DNA of 5,149 bases from Candidatus Sumerlaeota bacterium (GTDB taxonomy: Bacteria; Sumerlaeota; Sumerlaeia; JADFCT01), in assembly GCA_026398575.1 (NCBI GenBank), contig JAPLSP010000192.1, positions 1 through 5,149 on the forward strand, in the 5' to 3' direction. Under the pieces are notes generated by a model that made no database searches, was not told the origin of the DNA, and worked only from the letters and a program-made list of their open reading frames with translations. How positions within the stretch are numbered: position 1 is the stretch's first letter; every line of letters starts with the position of its first letter. This document shows positions 1 through 5,149 of the stretch, piece by piece. Made by a program: the position numbers and the translations under genes.

Positions 1-61
1 AGCAACCGCACTCCAAATGCTGGCGCCGCTTCTGACCGCATTGTTTTTGTCCTTTGAGCAA

Positions 62-79
62 AAATACGTGACTGTATTT
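62..79. other. AT-rich dyad in gene-free upstream region
   Basis: Six-base arms AAATAC (62-67) and GTATTT (74-79) flank a 6-nt centre. The dyad lies in the gene-free stretch 1-234, about 100 bp upstream of the putative ECF promoter. It could be an operator half-site pair or a weak hairpin from an upstream transcript. It has no GC-rich stem and no clean T-tract, so a terminator is unlikely. The rest of 1-177 shows nothing I can assign. Confidence 0.15.
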
Positions 80-177
80 ATAAATCAGAGCGCTATGCGA
101 TATGCCGCAGAGTGCTTGATCCGTGAGCGGCCTACGGCGTAATGCCAAAAGCTTGTGGAAAAATATTTTCTCTGCGT

Positions 178-208
178 TGAACCAATCCCTTCCCCCGAGC
201 GACCTATA
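178..208 (+). promoter_or_regulatory. Putative ECF-type (autoregulated) promoter of the sigma operon
   Basis: A -35-like TGAACC (178-183) is followed after exactly 16 nt by CGACCTATA (200-208). ECF promoters typically carry an AAC-containing -35 and a CG-starting -10 at this spacing, and ECF genes often drive their own transcription. The predicted transcript would start at about 212-216, some 20 nt before the ATG at 235. No comparably good sigma70 promoter was seen here. The elements are visible in the sequence; autoregulation is inferred. Confidence 0.5.
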
Positions 209-234
209 GGGTGTAAAGTCCGAAAAACAAAGAG

Positions 235-825
235 ATGGAATTGCAAGGGCGCGGGGGGACACGCTTGGTCACTCCTCAAGAACGCATCGAAAACGAAGTG
301 CTTGTGCTGCGCGCGCAGGAGGGCGACGCCGGCGCCTTCGCCGCGCTTGTCAACGCCTGGCAGGAGCGGCTCTGGCGGCATGCCTGGCGCCTGACGCAAA
401 ACGAGGAGGCCGCGTGGGACATCCTGCAGGAGGGGTTGATCGCCATCGCCCAGAGCATCCGCAGTCTTGGCGACGCGGCGTGCTTCCCGGCGTGGGCCTA
501 CCGGATTGTCAGCAACAAGGCGCGCGACTGGATCCGGCGGGAGATGCGCCGCCGCCGGGCTGAGAAGGACTTCTCTGAAATCGCCGCCGCTACCGCCGAG
601 GAAAATCAGGAGAAGAACGAACGCGGCGAATGGGTGCGGGACTGGATCGAGCATCTGCCCGGCGCCCAGCGCGCCATTCTGCTGCTGCGGTATGAACAAG
701 GCTTTGACGTGGGCCAGATCGCCGGGATCCTTGACATCCCGGAGGGCACGGTCAAATCGCGCCTCTTCCATGCCCGCAAACAACTCGAACAAAAAATCAA
801 GGAGGAGAACCATGAGCGATCATGA
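235..825 (+). CDS. ECF-family RNA polymerase sigma factor (sigma-70 family, 196 aa)
   Basis: This is a cytoplasmic alternative sigma factor that would direct RNA polymerase to a dedicated promoter class. Region sigma2 spans about residues 34-104, with the core-binding part around 'AAWDILQEGLIAIAQSI' and the -10 recognition helix around 'FPAWAYRIVSNKARDWIRR'. A charged linker (about 105-132) leads to sigma4 (about 133-187), where 'LPGAQRAILLLRYEQGFDVG' and 'IPEGTVKSRLFHARKQL' form the -35-binding helix-turn-helix. The length is normal for an ECF factor, with no sigma3 and no extra C-terminal domain. The start is uncertain. ATG 235 has no spaced ribosome binding site, whereas TTG 265 (MVTPQERIENEV...) has GGGGGA at 254-259 with a 5-nt gap. 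The last 14 nt overlap the next gene, so the two are co-transcribed and probably translationally coupled. The ECF subgroup cannot be assigned by eye. Confidence 0.93.
   Translation: MELQGRGGTRLVTPQERIENEVLVLRAQEGDAGAFAALVNAWQERLWRHAWRLTQNEEAAWDILQEGLIAIAQSIRSLGDAACFPAWAYRIVSNKARDWIRREMRRRRAEKDFSEIAAATAEENQEKNERGEWVRDWIEHLPGAQRAILLLRYEQGFDVGQIAGILDIPEGTVKSRLFHARKQLEQKIKEENHERS
799..805 (+). promoter_or_regulatory. Strong Shine-Dalgarno inside the sigma gene, fixing the start of the next gene
   Basis: AAGGAGG lies 6 nt before ATG 812, within the final codons of the sigma gene. It decides the start of the downstream gene against the much longer open frame that extends back to 467 through sigma codons. 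Confidence 0.85.
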
Positions 826-1831
826 CGACATGAAATCCATTCTTCAGAACGAGCTCGCCGCCGAACCGCGCTTTGATTCATCGAAAAGCGGTGGCGCGAT
901 CAAAACCGTGATGGGCGCCTTTGACCGCCGGTTGAAGCAGGCCGAGCGCATCGTGTGGCTGTATATCTATGGCTGCACGGCCGTGGCCATTGCTTCGATC
1001 TATCTTTTCTATGAAGCGACCAGCCTCAAAGCGGCGATGGCATTCGGATTCCTGTTTGTCCTGGGCATTGAAACTTCAGTGCTGGTCAAGCTGTGGTACT
1101 GGATCGCCAATGCCAAGATTTCGCTGCAGAAGGATATGAAGCTGCTGCGAATGCAGGGACTTGCCGGCGCGGCGCCGGAAGAAGAAGGCGCTGGGACTCT
1201 TCCGCCTGCGCAGGCGTTATCGAAGGTTGAGCGCGGTTTCTGGCTGACGGGATTGATTGCGATTTGCCTCGGGATCGCGGCCATCTACCTGTGGATGGGC
1301 GGACACGGATGGACCAGCGGCGTGACGATGCGAAGCGAACGCACTGTCACGCTTGAAGCCGACGGCAACGCCAGCATCGAATCACGCTATTCGTTTCCCA
1401 ATGAAACGCTGTTTCCTCTGGAAACCTGGTCCATGTTCTCCGACGGCGATGAATGGCAATCGGAGTACCGGGATTTCCAGGGACATAAGCTGGAAACCAC
1501 CAAGGCGCCGGAAGGCAAAGGCCGGCGCGAAACAATCAAGCTGGCCGAACCCGTGGCGCCTGGGCAGCGGTTGTTGCTGAAGGACTCCGCGAAGTCGCCG
1601 CATTGCGCGAAAGAGGAAAACGGCGTCTGGACTTATCGGGATGGGCAGAGCTGGGGCTATTCCCGCTGCGAATACTATCAATCCGTCGCCCTGCCCAAAG
1701 GCGCCACCGTAGTTGAAGTATCACCAAAGCCCAATGGATACGGCACGCGCGATGGCCTGCCCGCGGTGCTATTTTCAAGAGTGACCGGCCCCGGCGCTAA
1801 TTTCAAAATCACCATCAAGTACCGGTTGTGA
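812..1831 (+). CDS. Membrane protein coupled to the ECF sigma factor; putative anti-sigma/sensor (339 aa)
   Basis: I do not recognise a named family. Residues 1-46 are hydrophilic and probably cytoplasmic. Hydrophobic helices lie at about 47-67, 74-94 and 143-163, with a basic/charged loop between the second and third ('LWYWIANAKISLQKDMKLLRMQ', then an acidic Ala/Glu/Pro-rich stretch at about 117-135). With three helices, the C-terminal domain of about 175 residues (164-339) would lie outside the membrane. It is rich in predicted beta strands and has two cysteines (C265, C286) that could form a disulfide. The frame is open back to 467, but ATG 812 with AAGGAGG is the clear start. The 14-nt overlap with the sigma gene argues for a shared job, and a membrane anti-sigma factor or regulator is the simplest guess. 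However, no zinc-binding HxxxCxxC anti-sigma motif is present, and the role is inferred from context only. Confidence 0.85.
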   Translation: MSDHDDMKSILQNELAAEPRFDSSKSGGAIKTVMGAFDRRLKQAERIVWLYIYGCTAVAIASIYLFYEATSLKAAMAFGFLFVLGIETSVLVKLWYWIANAKISLQKDMKLLRMQGLAGAAPEEEGAGTLPPAQALSKVERGFWLTGLIAICLGIAAIYLWMGGHGWTSGVTMRSERTVTLEADGNASIESRYSFPNETLFPLETWSMFSDGDEWQSEYRDFQGHKLETTKAPEGKGRRETIKLAEPVAPGQRLLLKDSAKSPHCAKEENGVWTYRDGQSWGYSRCEYYQSVALPKGATVVEVSPKPNGYGTRDGLPAVLFSRVTGPGANFKITIKYRL

Positions 1832-1862
1832 TGCAGGGGCCTTCCTTTTTGCGCGGCGGACA

Positions 1863-1999
1863 AAAGACCGCAAGGACATCAAGGACAGCAAAGACATCAA
1901 AGATAGTGAACCGTGTGAAGCAGCATTCTGCTGATCGCAAGGCTGCTCGTCCCTGACGTCCTTGTAGTCCTTGAGGTCATTGCTGTCCTTCAACCTTTG
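1863..1999. repeat. Two opposed arms of degenerate 9-bp repeats (AARGACNNC) flanking a small hairpin
   Basis: The left arm (1863-1907) is five 9-mers on the plus strand: AAAGACCGC, AAGGACATC, AAGGACAGC, AAAGACATC, AAAGATAGT. The right arm (about 1955-1990) carries the same unit on the minus strand: AAGGACAGC, AATGACCTC, AAGGACTAC, AAGGACGTC. AAGGACAGC at 1881-1889 is perfectly complementary to 1982-1990, and the next unit inward (1890-1898 with 1973-1981) pairs at 7 of 9 positions. Between the arms, AGCAG (1919-1923) and CTGCT (1928-1932) make a small apical hairpin. The 9-nt period equals three codons and would read Lys-Asp-X in the repeat frame, but no credible gene runs through it. It occupies most of the 213-bp gap between the membrane protein and the prepilin. 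Function is unknown: it may be a mobile or spreading intergenic repeat, or an RNA structure. Confidence 0.7.
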
Positions 2000-2031
2000 C
2001 CCCTTAAGCTAAATTCAACCGGCCAATAGCC

Positions 2032-2039
2032 AAAGGAGG
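2032..2039 (+). promoter_or_regulatory. Strong ribosome binding site of the prepilin gene
   Basis: AAAGGAGG ends 5 nt before ATG 2045 and supports that start. No convincing sigma70 or ECF promoter was found between the 9-bp repeats and this site, so the promoter of the prepilin gene is unresolved. Confidence 0.8.
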
Positions 2040-2044
2040 AAACC

Positions 2045-2791
2045 ATGAAAACACTCTGTGGAAAATCGAGAGGCCTTACGCTGATCGAACTTGCGGTGGT
2101 GATTGTTTGCGCGGTGCTGTTGTTTTTCTTTATTGTCCCTAGTTGTATTTTGAATGGCGGTGACCAGGTTCGCGCGAAGGTCTCCCGCGCAAAGGCGGAC
2201 CAGCGATCTCTCGCTATAGCGCTGGAGGCATATTATGTGGATTACAAGGCGTATCCGGCCTGGGTGTGCGGCGGCAATGGCGTTTGCTCGAACGATTGGA
2301 CCACAACGCCCGGTCTCATAGGGCATGTCAATGCTTTTGCTGGAACTGGGCCCGGCGCGGCCAAGATCCATTCCTTTCGCATCCGGAATGGGAGCAACGC
2401 GGACAATCTCTTCATGACGCTCACGACGCCGATATCATATATGACGAGCTATTTTGCCGATCCCTTCGCCTCCACGCGCGGCGCCAGCTATGGATACTAT
2501 GCGGATGCGAAAGGCTGGATAGTCTATTCATTCGGTCCGGATATGGATGAGTCTTGCCCAATCGCCGGTGATATTGATCCTTATGTTGAGGCGCGGCTGA
2601 AGAAGCCGCTTGTTTCCAAGTATGGCGAGTTTGTTTATGATGGACGCATCGCGCAACCGACGCTGCTGCTGATAGCTCATGATGGGCGCACGGCGACGGG
2701 TTTGGATTTTGGGACGGACGCGCAGGCTTTTACCTACGATCCGACGAATGGAACGGCATCGGAAGGCGACGTTTATCGCTGCAAGCAGTAG
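2045..2791 (+). CDS. Prepilin / type II secretion GspG-like pseudopilin (248 aa)
   Basis: This is a class III signal protein that prepilin peptidase would process and that would assemble into a type IV pilus or type II secretion pseudopilus. The leader MKTLCGKSRG is followed by LTLIELAVVIV. Cleavage is expected after Gly10, giving mature residue Leu1 (usually Phe) and the conserved Glu at mature position 5 (Glu15). A hydrophobic helix runs about 11-36 and continues as an amphipathic stalk at about 40-68 ('AKVSRAKADQRSLAIALEAYYVDYKAYP'), typical of GspG-like pseudopilins. The globular part contains 'YGYYADAKGWIVYSFGPDMDE' and ends in 'FTYDPTNGTASEGDVYRCKQ'. Cys75, Cys81, Cys171 and Cys246 could form disulfides. 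At 248 aa it is longer than classical GspG (about 140 aa). No secretion or pilus machinery gene adjoins it, so it looks like a stand-alone pilin whose assembly system lies elsewhere. The exact role is unknown. Confidence 0.9.
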   Translation: MKTLCGKSRGLTLIELAVVIVCAVLLFFFIVPSCILNGGDQVRAKVSRAKADQRSLAIALEAYYVDYKAYPAWVCGGNGVCSNDWTTTPGLIGHVNAFAGTGPGAAKIHSFRIRNGSNADNLFMTLTTPISYMTSYFADPFASTRGASYGYYADAKGWIVYSFGPDMDESCPIAGDIDPYVEARLKKPLVSKYGEFVYDGRIAQPTLLLIAHDGRTATGLDFGTDAQAFTYDPTNGTASEGDVYRCKQ

Positions 2792-2839
2792 TGAGCCGCA
2801 TGTTCTGACATGAAGCCGCTGACTACATCTCCGAGTCGC

Positions 2840-4678
2840 TTACTCCAGCACTTTTAGCGCAATCTCGACATGGCCAAACGGCGCGCTGACCTGATAGCCG
2901 GCGACGCGCGGGGCGATGCGTTCGCAGATTTCGCGGGAGATTTCGATCCCCATCTTGATGCCGTCTTCTTTCCGCGCGCAATGGCTCATGCGTTCGAGGA
3001 TCGAATCGGGAATCTCGACACCCGGCACTTCGTTCTTCATGAACTCGGCGTTCTTGTAGCTGATCAGCGGCCAGACGCCCGCAACGACCGGAATGCGCCT
3101 GGCGTGTTTCTCGACCGCGTCAAGGAAGCGGAAGAGCGCCTCGGGATCGAAGACCGGCTGCGTGATGGCGAACTGGGCGCCGGCTTCGATCTTGGCGAAG
3201 TAGCGCGTGAGCTCGCGCTGCGGCTCGACGGCGCATGGGTTGGCGCCCACGCCGATGAAGAGGCCCGTTGGCGGCGTGATGGGGTTGCCGCCGATATCGC
3301 GCCCGTTGTTGAGATTCGCGGCCACCTGCGTCAGGCCAATGGCGTCCACATCGAAAACGCCCGTGGCGTCCGGATAATCGCCCAGCTTCGGCGGATCGCC
3401 CGTGATGATGAGGAAATTGGCCAACCCCGCCGCGTAGCCGCCGAGCAGATCCGACTGCATGCCGATCAGATTGCGGTCGCGGCAGCAGTAGTGCAGAATG
3501 GGCTCTATGCCGACGCGCTCGCGGATGGCGATGGCGGTGATCATCGGCGAAACGCGCGCGCTGGCGCGGGGGCCGTCGGGAATGTTGATGGCGTCCACGC
3601 CGGCCAGATAACACTCGCGCGCCCGCTCGATCAGGCCCGTCATGTCGGATGATTTCGGCGGCAGCAGCTCGACCGTCGTCACCTTGCGGCCCGAGAGCAG
3701 CAGGCTGGCGAAGCGCGAGCGTCTCTCGGGCGGGATAACCTTGACTTCGGCGCCGGCGGCTGCCGAAGGGGCATAGGCCTTGATTTCGGCGTGCTTCTTG
3801 ACGCCGCTCATCGTCTTGACGGACCGCGCCGCCATCCGGATATGCGCGGGCGTTGTGCCGCAGCAGCCGCCCACCGCGCGCACGCCGAGCTCGATGAATT
3901 TCTTGCAGTATTCGGTGAAGTATTCCGGGCTGCTGAGGTAGAGCATCCGCCCCTCGACCATGCGCGGCATGCCGGCGTTCGGCATGACGAGGAAGGGCTT
4001 CCTGGCCAGCGGCAGCGCGCGCTCGAGAGCGTCGTACGTCGGCGCCGGTCCGACGCCGCAATTGATGCCGATCACGTCCACGTTCGCGTCCTCGTTGAGC
4101 GCGGCGACAATCTGTTCGACGGGCGTCCCGAGGGCGGTTTTGTGCGTGTCGTTGAATGTGAACGAGGCGAAGACCGGCGTTCCGAGGCGGCGCGCGACTT
4201 CGGCGGCCAGCCGCATCTCATGCAGATCGCAAAAAGTTTCGAGCATGATCAGGTCCACGCCTTCGGCAACGAGCGCCTGCATTTGTTCGTTGAAAGCCGC
4301 GACGATTTCCTTCTCATGTTCCGCGCTCAAAATTTGCCCGAGTTTCAGACACGGCCCCACCGAGCCGGCCACATAGAGATCACTGCCTGCCGCTTCGCGC
4401 GCGACGCGCACGCCCGCGCGGTTGATCGCCTCGACCTTGTCGGCCAGGCCGAATTCCTTGAGCTTGATCCGGTTGGCGCCGAAGGTGTTCGTTTCGAGAA
4501 CGTCGGCGCCGGCCTCGGCGTATTCGCGATGAATTCCCTGGATCAGCTTTGGGTTCGTCAGGCACAGTTCGTCATAGCAGACGTTCAGAAAGACGCCTTT
4601 CGCATAGATCATCGTCCCCATTGCGCCGTCGAAGATCAGTGGCGTCTGGGCCATTTTTTCAAGGATGCCTGGCTTCAT
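2840..4678 (-). CDS. Bifunctional homocysteine S-methyltransferase / 5,10-methylenetetrahydrofolate reductase (612 aa)
   Basis: This cytoplasmic fusion enzyme of methionine and one-carbon metabolism resembles Bacillus YitJ in length and domain order. The N-terminal Zn-dependent homocysteine methyltransferase (about 5-290) shows 'DGAMGTMIY', 'ETNTFGANR' and 'GSVGPCLKLG'. The three zinc cysteines are Cys207 in 'GINCGVGP' and Cys272-Cys273 in 'GGCCGTTPAHIR'. After a linker (about 290-320), the C-terminal FAD-dependent MetF-like TIM barrel (about 325-595) shows 'TVELLPPK' (Glu337, the expected catalytic acid), 'DGPRASARVSP', 'LIITGDPP' (Asp428) and 'AITQPVFD' (Gln507). It has no cobalamin-binding or activation domain, so it is not a full MetH, and its methyl donor cannot be read from sequence. 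ATG 4678 is preferred over an in-frame TTG at 4687, because the purine-rich AGAAAGG ends 11 nt before the ATG but only 2 nt before the TTG. The gene converges on the prepilin gene, 48 bp away. Confidence 0.95.
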   Translation of the reverse strand: MKPGILEKMAQTPLIFDGAMGTMIYAKGVFLNVCYDELCLTNPKLIQGIHREYAEAGADVLETNTFGANRIKLKEFGLADKVEAINRAGVRVAREAAGSDLYVAGSVGPCLKLGQILSAEHEKEIVAAFNEQMQALVAEGVDLIMLETFCDLHEMRLAAEVARRLGTPVFASFTFNDTHKTALGTPVEQIVAALNEDANVDVIGINCGVGPAPTYDALERALPLARKPFLVMPNAGMPRMVEGRMLYLSSPEYFTEYCKKFIELGVRAVGGCCGTTPAHIRMAARSVKTMSGVKKHAEIKAYAPSAAAGAEVKVIPPERRSRFASLLLSGRKVTTVELLPPKSSDMTGLIERARECYLAGVDAINIPDGPRASARVSPMITAIAIRERVGIEPILHYCCRDRNLIGMQSDLLGGYAAGLANFLIITGDPPKLGDYPDATGVFDVDAIGLTQVAANLNNGRDIGGNPITPPTGLFIGVGANPCAVEPQRELTRYFAKIEAGAQFAITQPVFDPEALFRFLDAVEKHARRIPVVAGVWPLISYKNAEFMKNEVPGVEIPDSILERMSHCARKEDGIKMGIEISREICERIAPRVAGYQVSAPFGHVEIALKVLE

Positions 4679-4689
4679 GTTTGTCAAAG

Positions 4690-4759
4690 CCTTTCTCTGA
4701 AGATCGAGCGGTTCGATTGCTTTCGGCGTCCATCAGTGGCGCCGGCGCTGAGAGAAAAG
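4690..4759 (-). promoter_or_regulatory. Structured leader with sequestered ribosome binding site (candidate riboregulator)
   Basis: On the minus strand, CUUUUCUCU (4759 to 4751) pairs with AGAGAAAGG (4698 to 4690), giving nine pairs including one G-U. This covers the only ribosome-binding-like sequence of the methyltransferase-MTHFR gene. Inside it are two hairpins. One spans 4744-4724, with eight base pairs, one bulged A at 4729 and a CUGA loop. The other spans 4717-4703, with AUCGA/UCGAU around a 5-nt loop. Joining strands of 6, 6 and 4 nt make a compact three-way junction. Methionine and folate genes are often riboswitch-controlled, but I do not see the conserved core of the S-box (SAM-I), SAH or THF riboswitches. 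The pairing is visible in the sequence; a regulatory role is inferred. Confidence 0.4.
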
Positions 4760-4797
4760 AACTCGGCACGTTTGATTCATTCGCTTATTCGGATGAA

Positions 4798-4826
4798 AGA
4801 ATATATAAGATGCGCCCCGCTGTCAA
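4798..4826 (-). promoter_or_regulatory. Sigma70-like promoter of the methyltransferase-MTHFR gene
   Basis: On the minus strand a consensus -35 TTGACA (4826-4821) is followed by an AT-rich -10 region, TTATATATTCT. The options are TATATT (4805-4800, spacer 15) or TATTCT (4803-4798, spacer 17). Transcription would start near 4791-4794, giving an untranslated leader of about 115 nt that includes the folded element at 4690-4759. Confidence 0.6.
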
Positions 4827-4935
4827 GGCCCAAAATCGCACACAAACAAAATGGGGCCATCTAGCAAGTTAATCGTTGCTCCTAGCTGCTCATCGGGAAC
4901 AGCAACAGCTAATATGGCAAACCAGCGACCTCATC

Positions 4936-4953
4936 ATCCGGCTTCAGCCGGAT
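4936..4953. repeat. REP-like hairpin, perfect 7-bp stem
   Basis: ATCCGGC (4936-4942) and GCCGGAT (4947-4953) pair perfectly around loop TTCA. This is the leftmost unit of the hairpin array. Confidence 0.7.
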
Positions 4954-4961
4954 CCTCCTTG

Positions 4962-4980
4962 CACCCTGCTTTAGCAGGTG
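4962..4980. repeat. REP-like hairpin with bulged C
   Basis: CCTGC (4965-4969) pairs with GCAGG (4974-4978) around TTTA. The stem continues past an unpaired C4964 through A4963-T4979 and C4962-G4980. The stem sequence differs from its neighbours while the core GCTTTAGC is kept. Confidence 0.65.
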
Positions 4981-5001
4981 TGTTTGAAATCTGCATTCGA
5001 C

Positions 5002-5107
5002 TTTGAGCGCGCTTCAGCGCGGCTTCTCGATTTGCTTTAGCAACCAGATAAATCTGGCGGATTTATTGCTGAAGCATGTCGAGAAGCCGCGCTGAAGCGC
5101 GCTCAAA
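5002..5107. repeat. 106-bp near-perfect palindrome (long inverted repeat) inside the hairpin array
   Basis: The outer 29 bp (5002-5030) are exactly the reverse complement of 5079-5107. The arms extend to 42 nt (5002-5043 against 5066-5107), with 39 Watson-Crick pairs, two G-U pairs and one mismatch. The 22-nt centre can itself form CCAGAT/ATCTGG (5044-5057), or ATAAATC/GATTTAT (5048-5066) in an alternative fold. Each arm contains a smaller hairpin with stem CGCGC/GCGCG and another with core TGC/GCA, so the element can form either one long cruciform or several short hairpins. It could be a head-to-head REP pair or a miniature mobile element. No target-site duplication is evident. Confidence 0.8.
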
Positions 5108-5127
5108 AGTGGATATTGCCCTTGTCC

Positions 5128-5148
5128 CCCGCCGGCTGAAGCCGGGGG
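5128..5148. repeat. REP-like hairpin, inverse orientation, at window edge
   Basis: CCGGC (5132-5136) pairs with GCCGG (5141-5145) around TGAA. Beyond a bulged G5131, CCC (5128-5130) pairs with GGG (5146-5148). It shares the CCGGC stem with the leftmost hairpin (4936-4953) but has the opposite loop orientation, so these two could be the outer ends of one mosaic element. Confidence 0.65.
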
Positions 5149-5149
5149 C

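Larger units (their letters stand above)
4936..5149. repeat. REP/BIME-like array of hairpins sharing the core GC-TTYA-GC
   Basis: At least seven small hairpins share a four-base loop and closing G-C pairs but have different stems. In one orientation (loop TTCA or TTTA) they lie at 4936-4953, 4962-4980, 5008-5021 and 5032-5043. In the opposite orientation (loop TGAA) they lie at 5067-5076, 5088-5101 and 5128-5148. Two of the outer ones have a single bulged base in the stem, on the 5' arm (C4964 and G5131). The pattern matches what is known of REP palindromes and their paired BIME forms, which are mobilised by REP-associated tyrosine transposases. No such transposase gene is in the window. The array reaches the right edge and may continue. 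It starts about 110 bp upstream of the methyltransferase-MTHFR promoter. Confidence 0.75.

Noticed and set aside
467..811. Open frame extending the membrane protein gene upstream through the sigma gene
   Set aside because: It is an Arg/Ser/Pro-rich shadow of sigma codons. The Shine-Dalgarno at 799-805 and ATG at 812 give the real start.
1831..1852. T-run after the membrane protein gene (CCTTTTTGC) as a rho-independent terminator
   Set aside because: No adequate GC-rich stem precedes the T-run.
1907..1912. TGAACC as a second ECF promoter before the prepilin gene
   Set aside because: No CGACC-like -10 follows at about 16 nt.
1775..1993. Minus-strand 72-residue frame with Lys-Asp and Ser-Leu-Met repeats
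   Set aside because: The repetitive peptide is just the 9-bp DNA repeat read as codons. The frame runs on into the antisense of the preceding gene and has no supporting features.
2799..2812. Small hairpin CATGT/ACATG between the convergent prepilin and methyltransferase-MTHFR genes, as a terminator
   Set aside because: Only five A-T-rich pairs and no T-tract on either strand. A terminator role is not supported.
2870..3652. 260-residue plus-strand open frame opposite the MTHFR domain
   Set aside because: Antisense shadow of a confidently assigned gene. It has no ribosome binding site and its composition is biased.
4690..4795. Known SAM-I (S-box), SAH or THF riboswitch upstream of the methionine gene
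   Set aside because: The conserved cores of these classes are not recognisable by eye. Only an unclassified fold is reported.
3791..4864. 357-residue plus-strand open frame opposite the methyltransferase-MTHFR gene
   Set aside because: Antisense shadow in GC-rich DNA. Composition is His/Arg/Asp-rich with no family features, while the minus strand carries clear catalytic motifs.
4936..5149. CRISPR array
   Set aside because: The repeats are palindromic hairpins with varying stems and irregular spacing, not identical direct repeats with uniform spacers.

Overview
The window reads as a chromosomal segment of a GC-rich, probably uncultivated bacterium. It holds four protein genes: an ECF sigma factor, a membrane protein coupled to it, a lone type IV pilin/type II secretion-like prepilin, and a convergent bifunctional methionine/folate enzyme. 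The HMT-MTHFR fusion, the GspG-like prepilin with an 'AKxxRAKADxRSLAxALEAYYVDxxAYP' helix, and the ECF gene with a membrane partner would fit lineages such as Hydrogenedentes, Sumerlaeota, Lentisphaerae or other PVC-like groups. That placement is an impression from protein style, not a search result.

Layout. Positions 1-234 carry no gene, but end in a good ECF-type promoter (TGAACC, 16 nt, CGACCTATA) just before the sigma gene, which suggests autoregulation. The sigma gene (235-825) overlaps by 14 nt the gene for a three-helix membrane protein (812-1831) with a large exported C-terminal domain; together they look like a sensor/regulator pair. A 213-bp gap follows, holding two opposed arms of degenerate 9-bp repeats (consensus AARGACNNC) around a small hairpin. 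A prepilin gene (2045-2791) comes next, with a strong ribosome binding site.

On the minus strand, 4678-2840 encodes homocysteine S-methyltransferase fused to methylenetetrahydrofolate reductase. Upstream of it are a sigma70-like promoter (about 4826-4800) and a leader of roughly 115 nt. The leader can fold into a three-way junction whose closing helix covers the purine-rich ribosome binding site.

The last 214 bp (4936-5149) contain no gene. They are a dense set of small hairpins with different stems but one shared core, GC-TTYA-GC, or its complement GC-TRAA-GC. The orientation flips at the centre of a 106-bp near-perfect palindrome (5002-5107). This looks like a REP/BIME-type element, and it continues to or beyond the window edge.

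The best candidates for something undescribed are the mixed-stem hairpin array, the structured leader of the methionine gene, and the paired 9-bp repeat arms. No defence system, phage, CRISPR array, RNA gene or transposase was seen.
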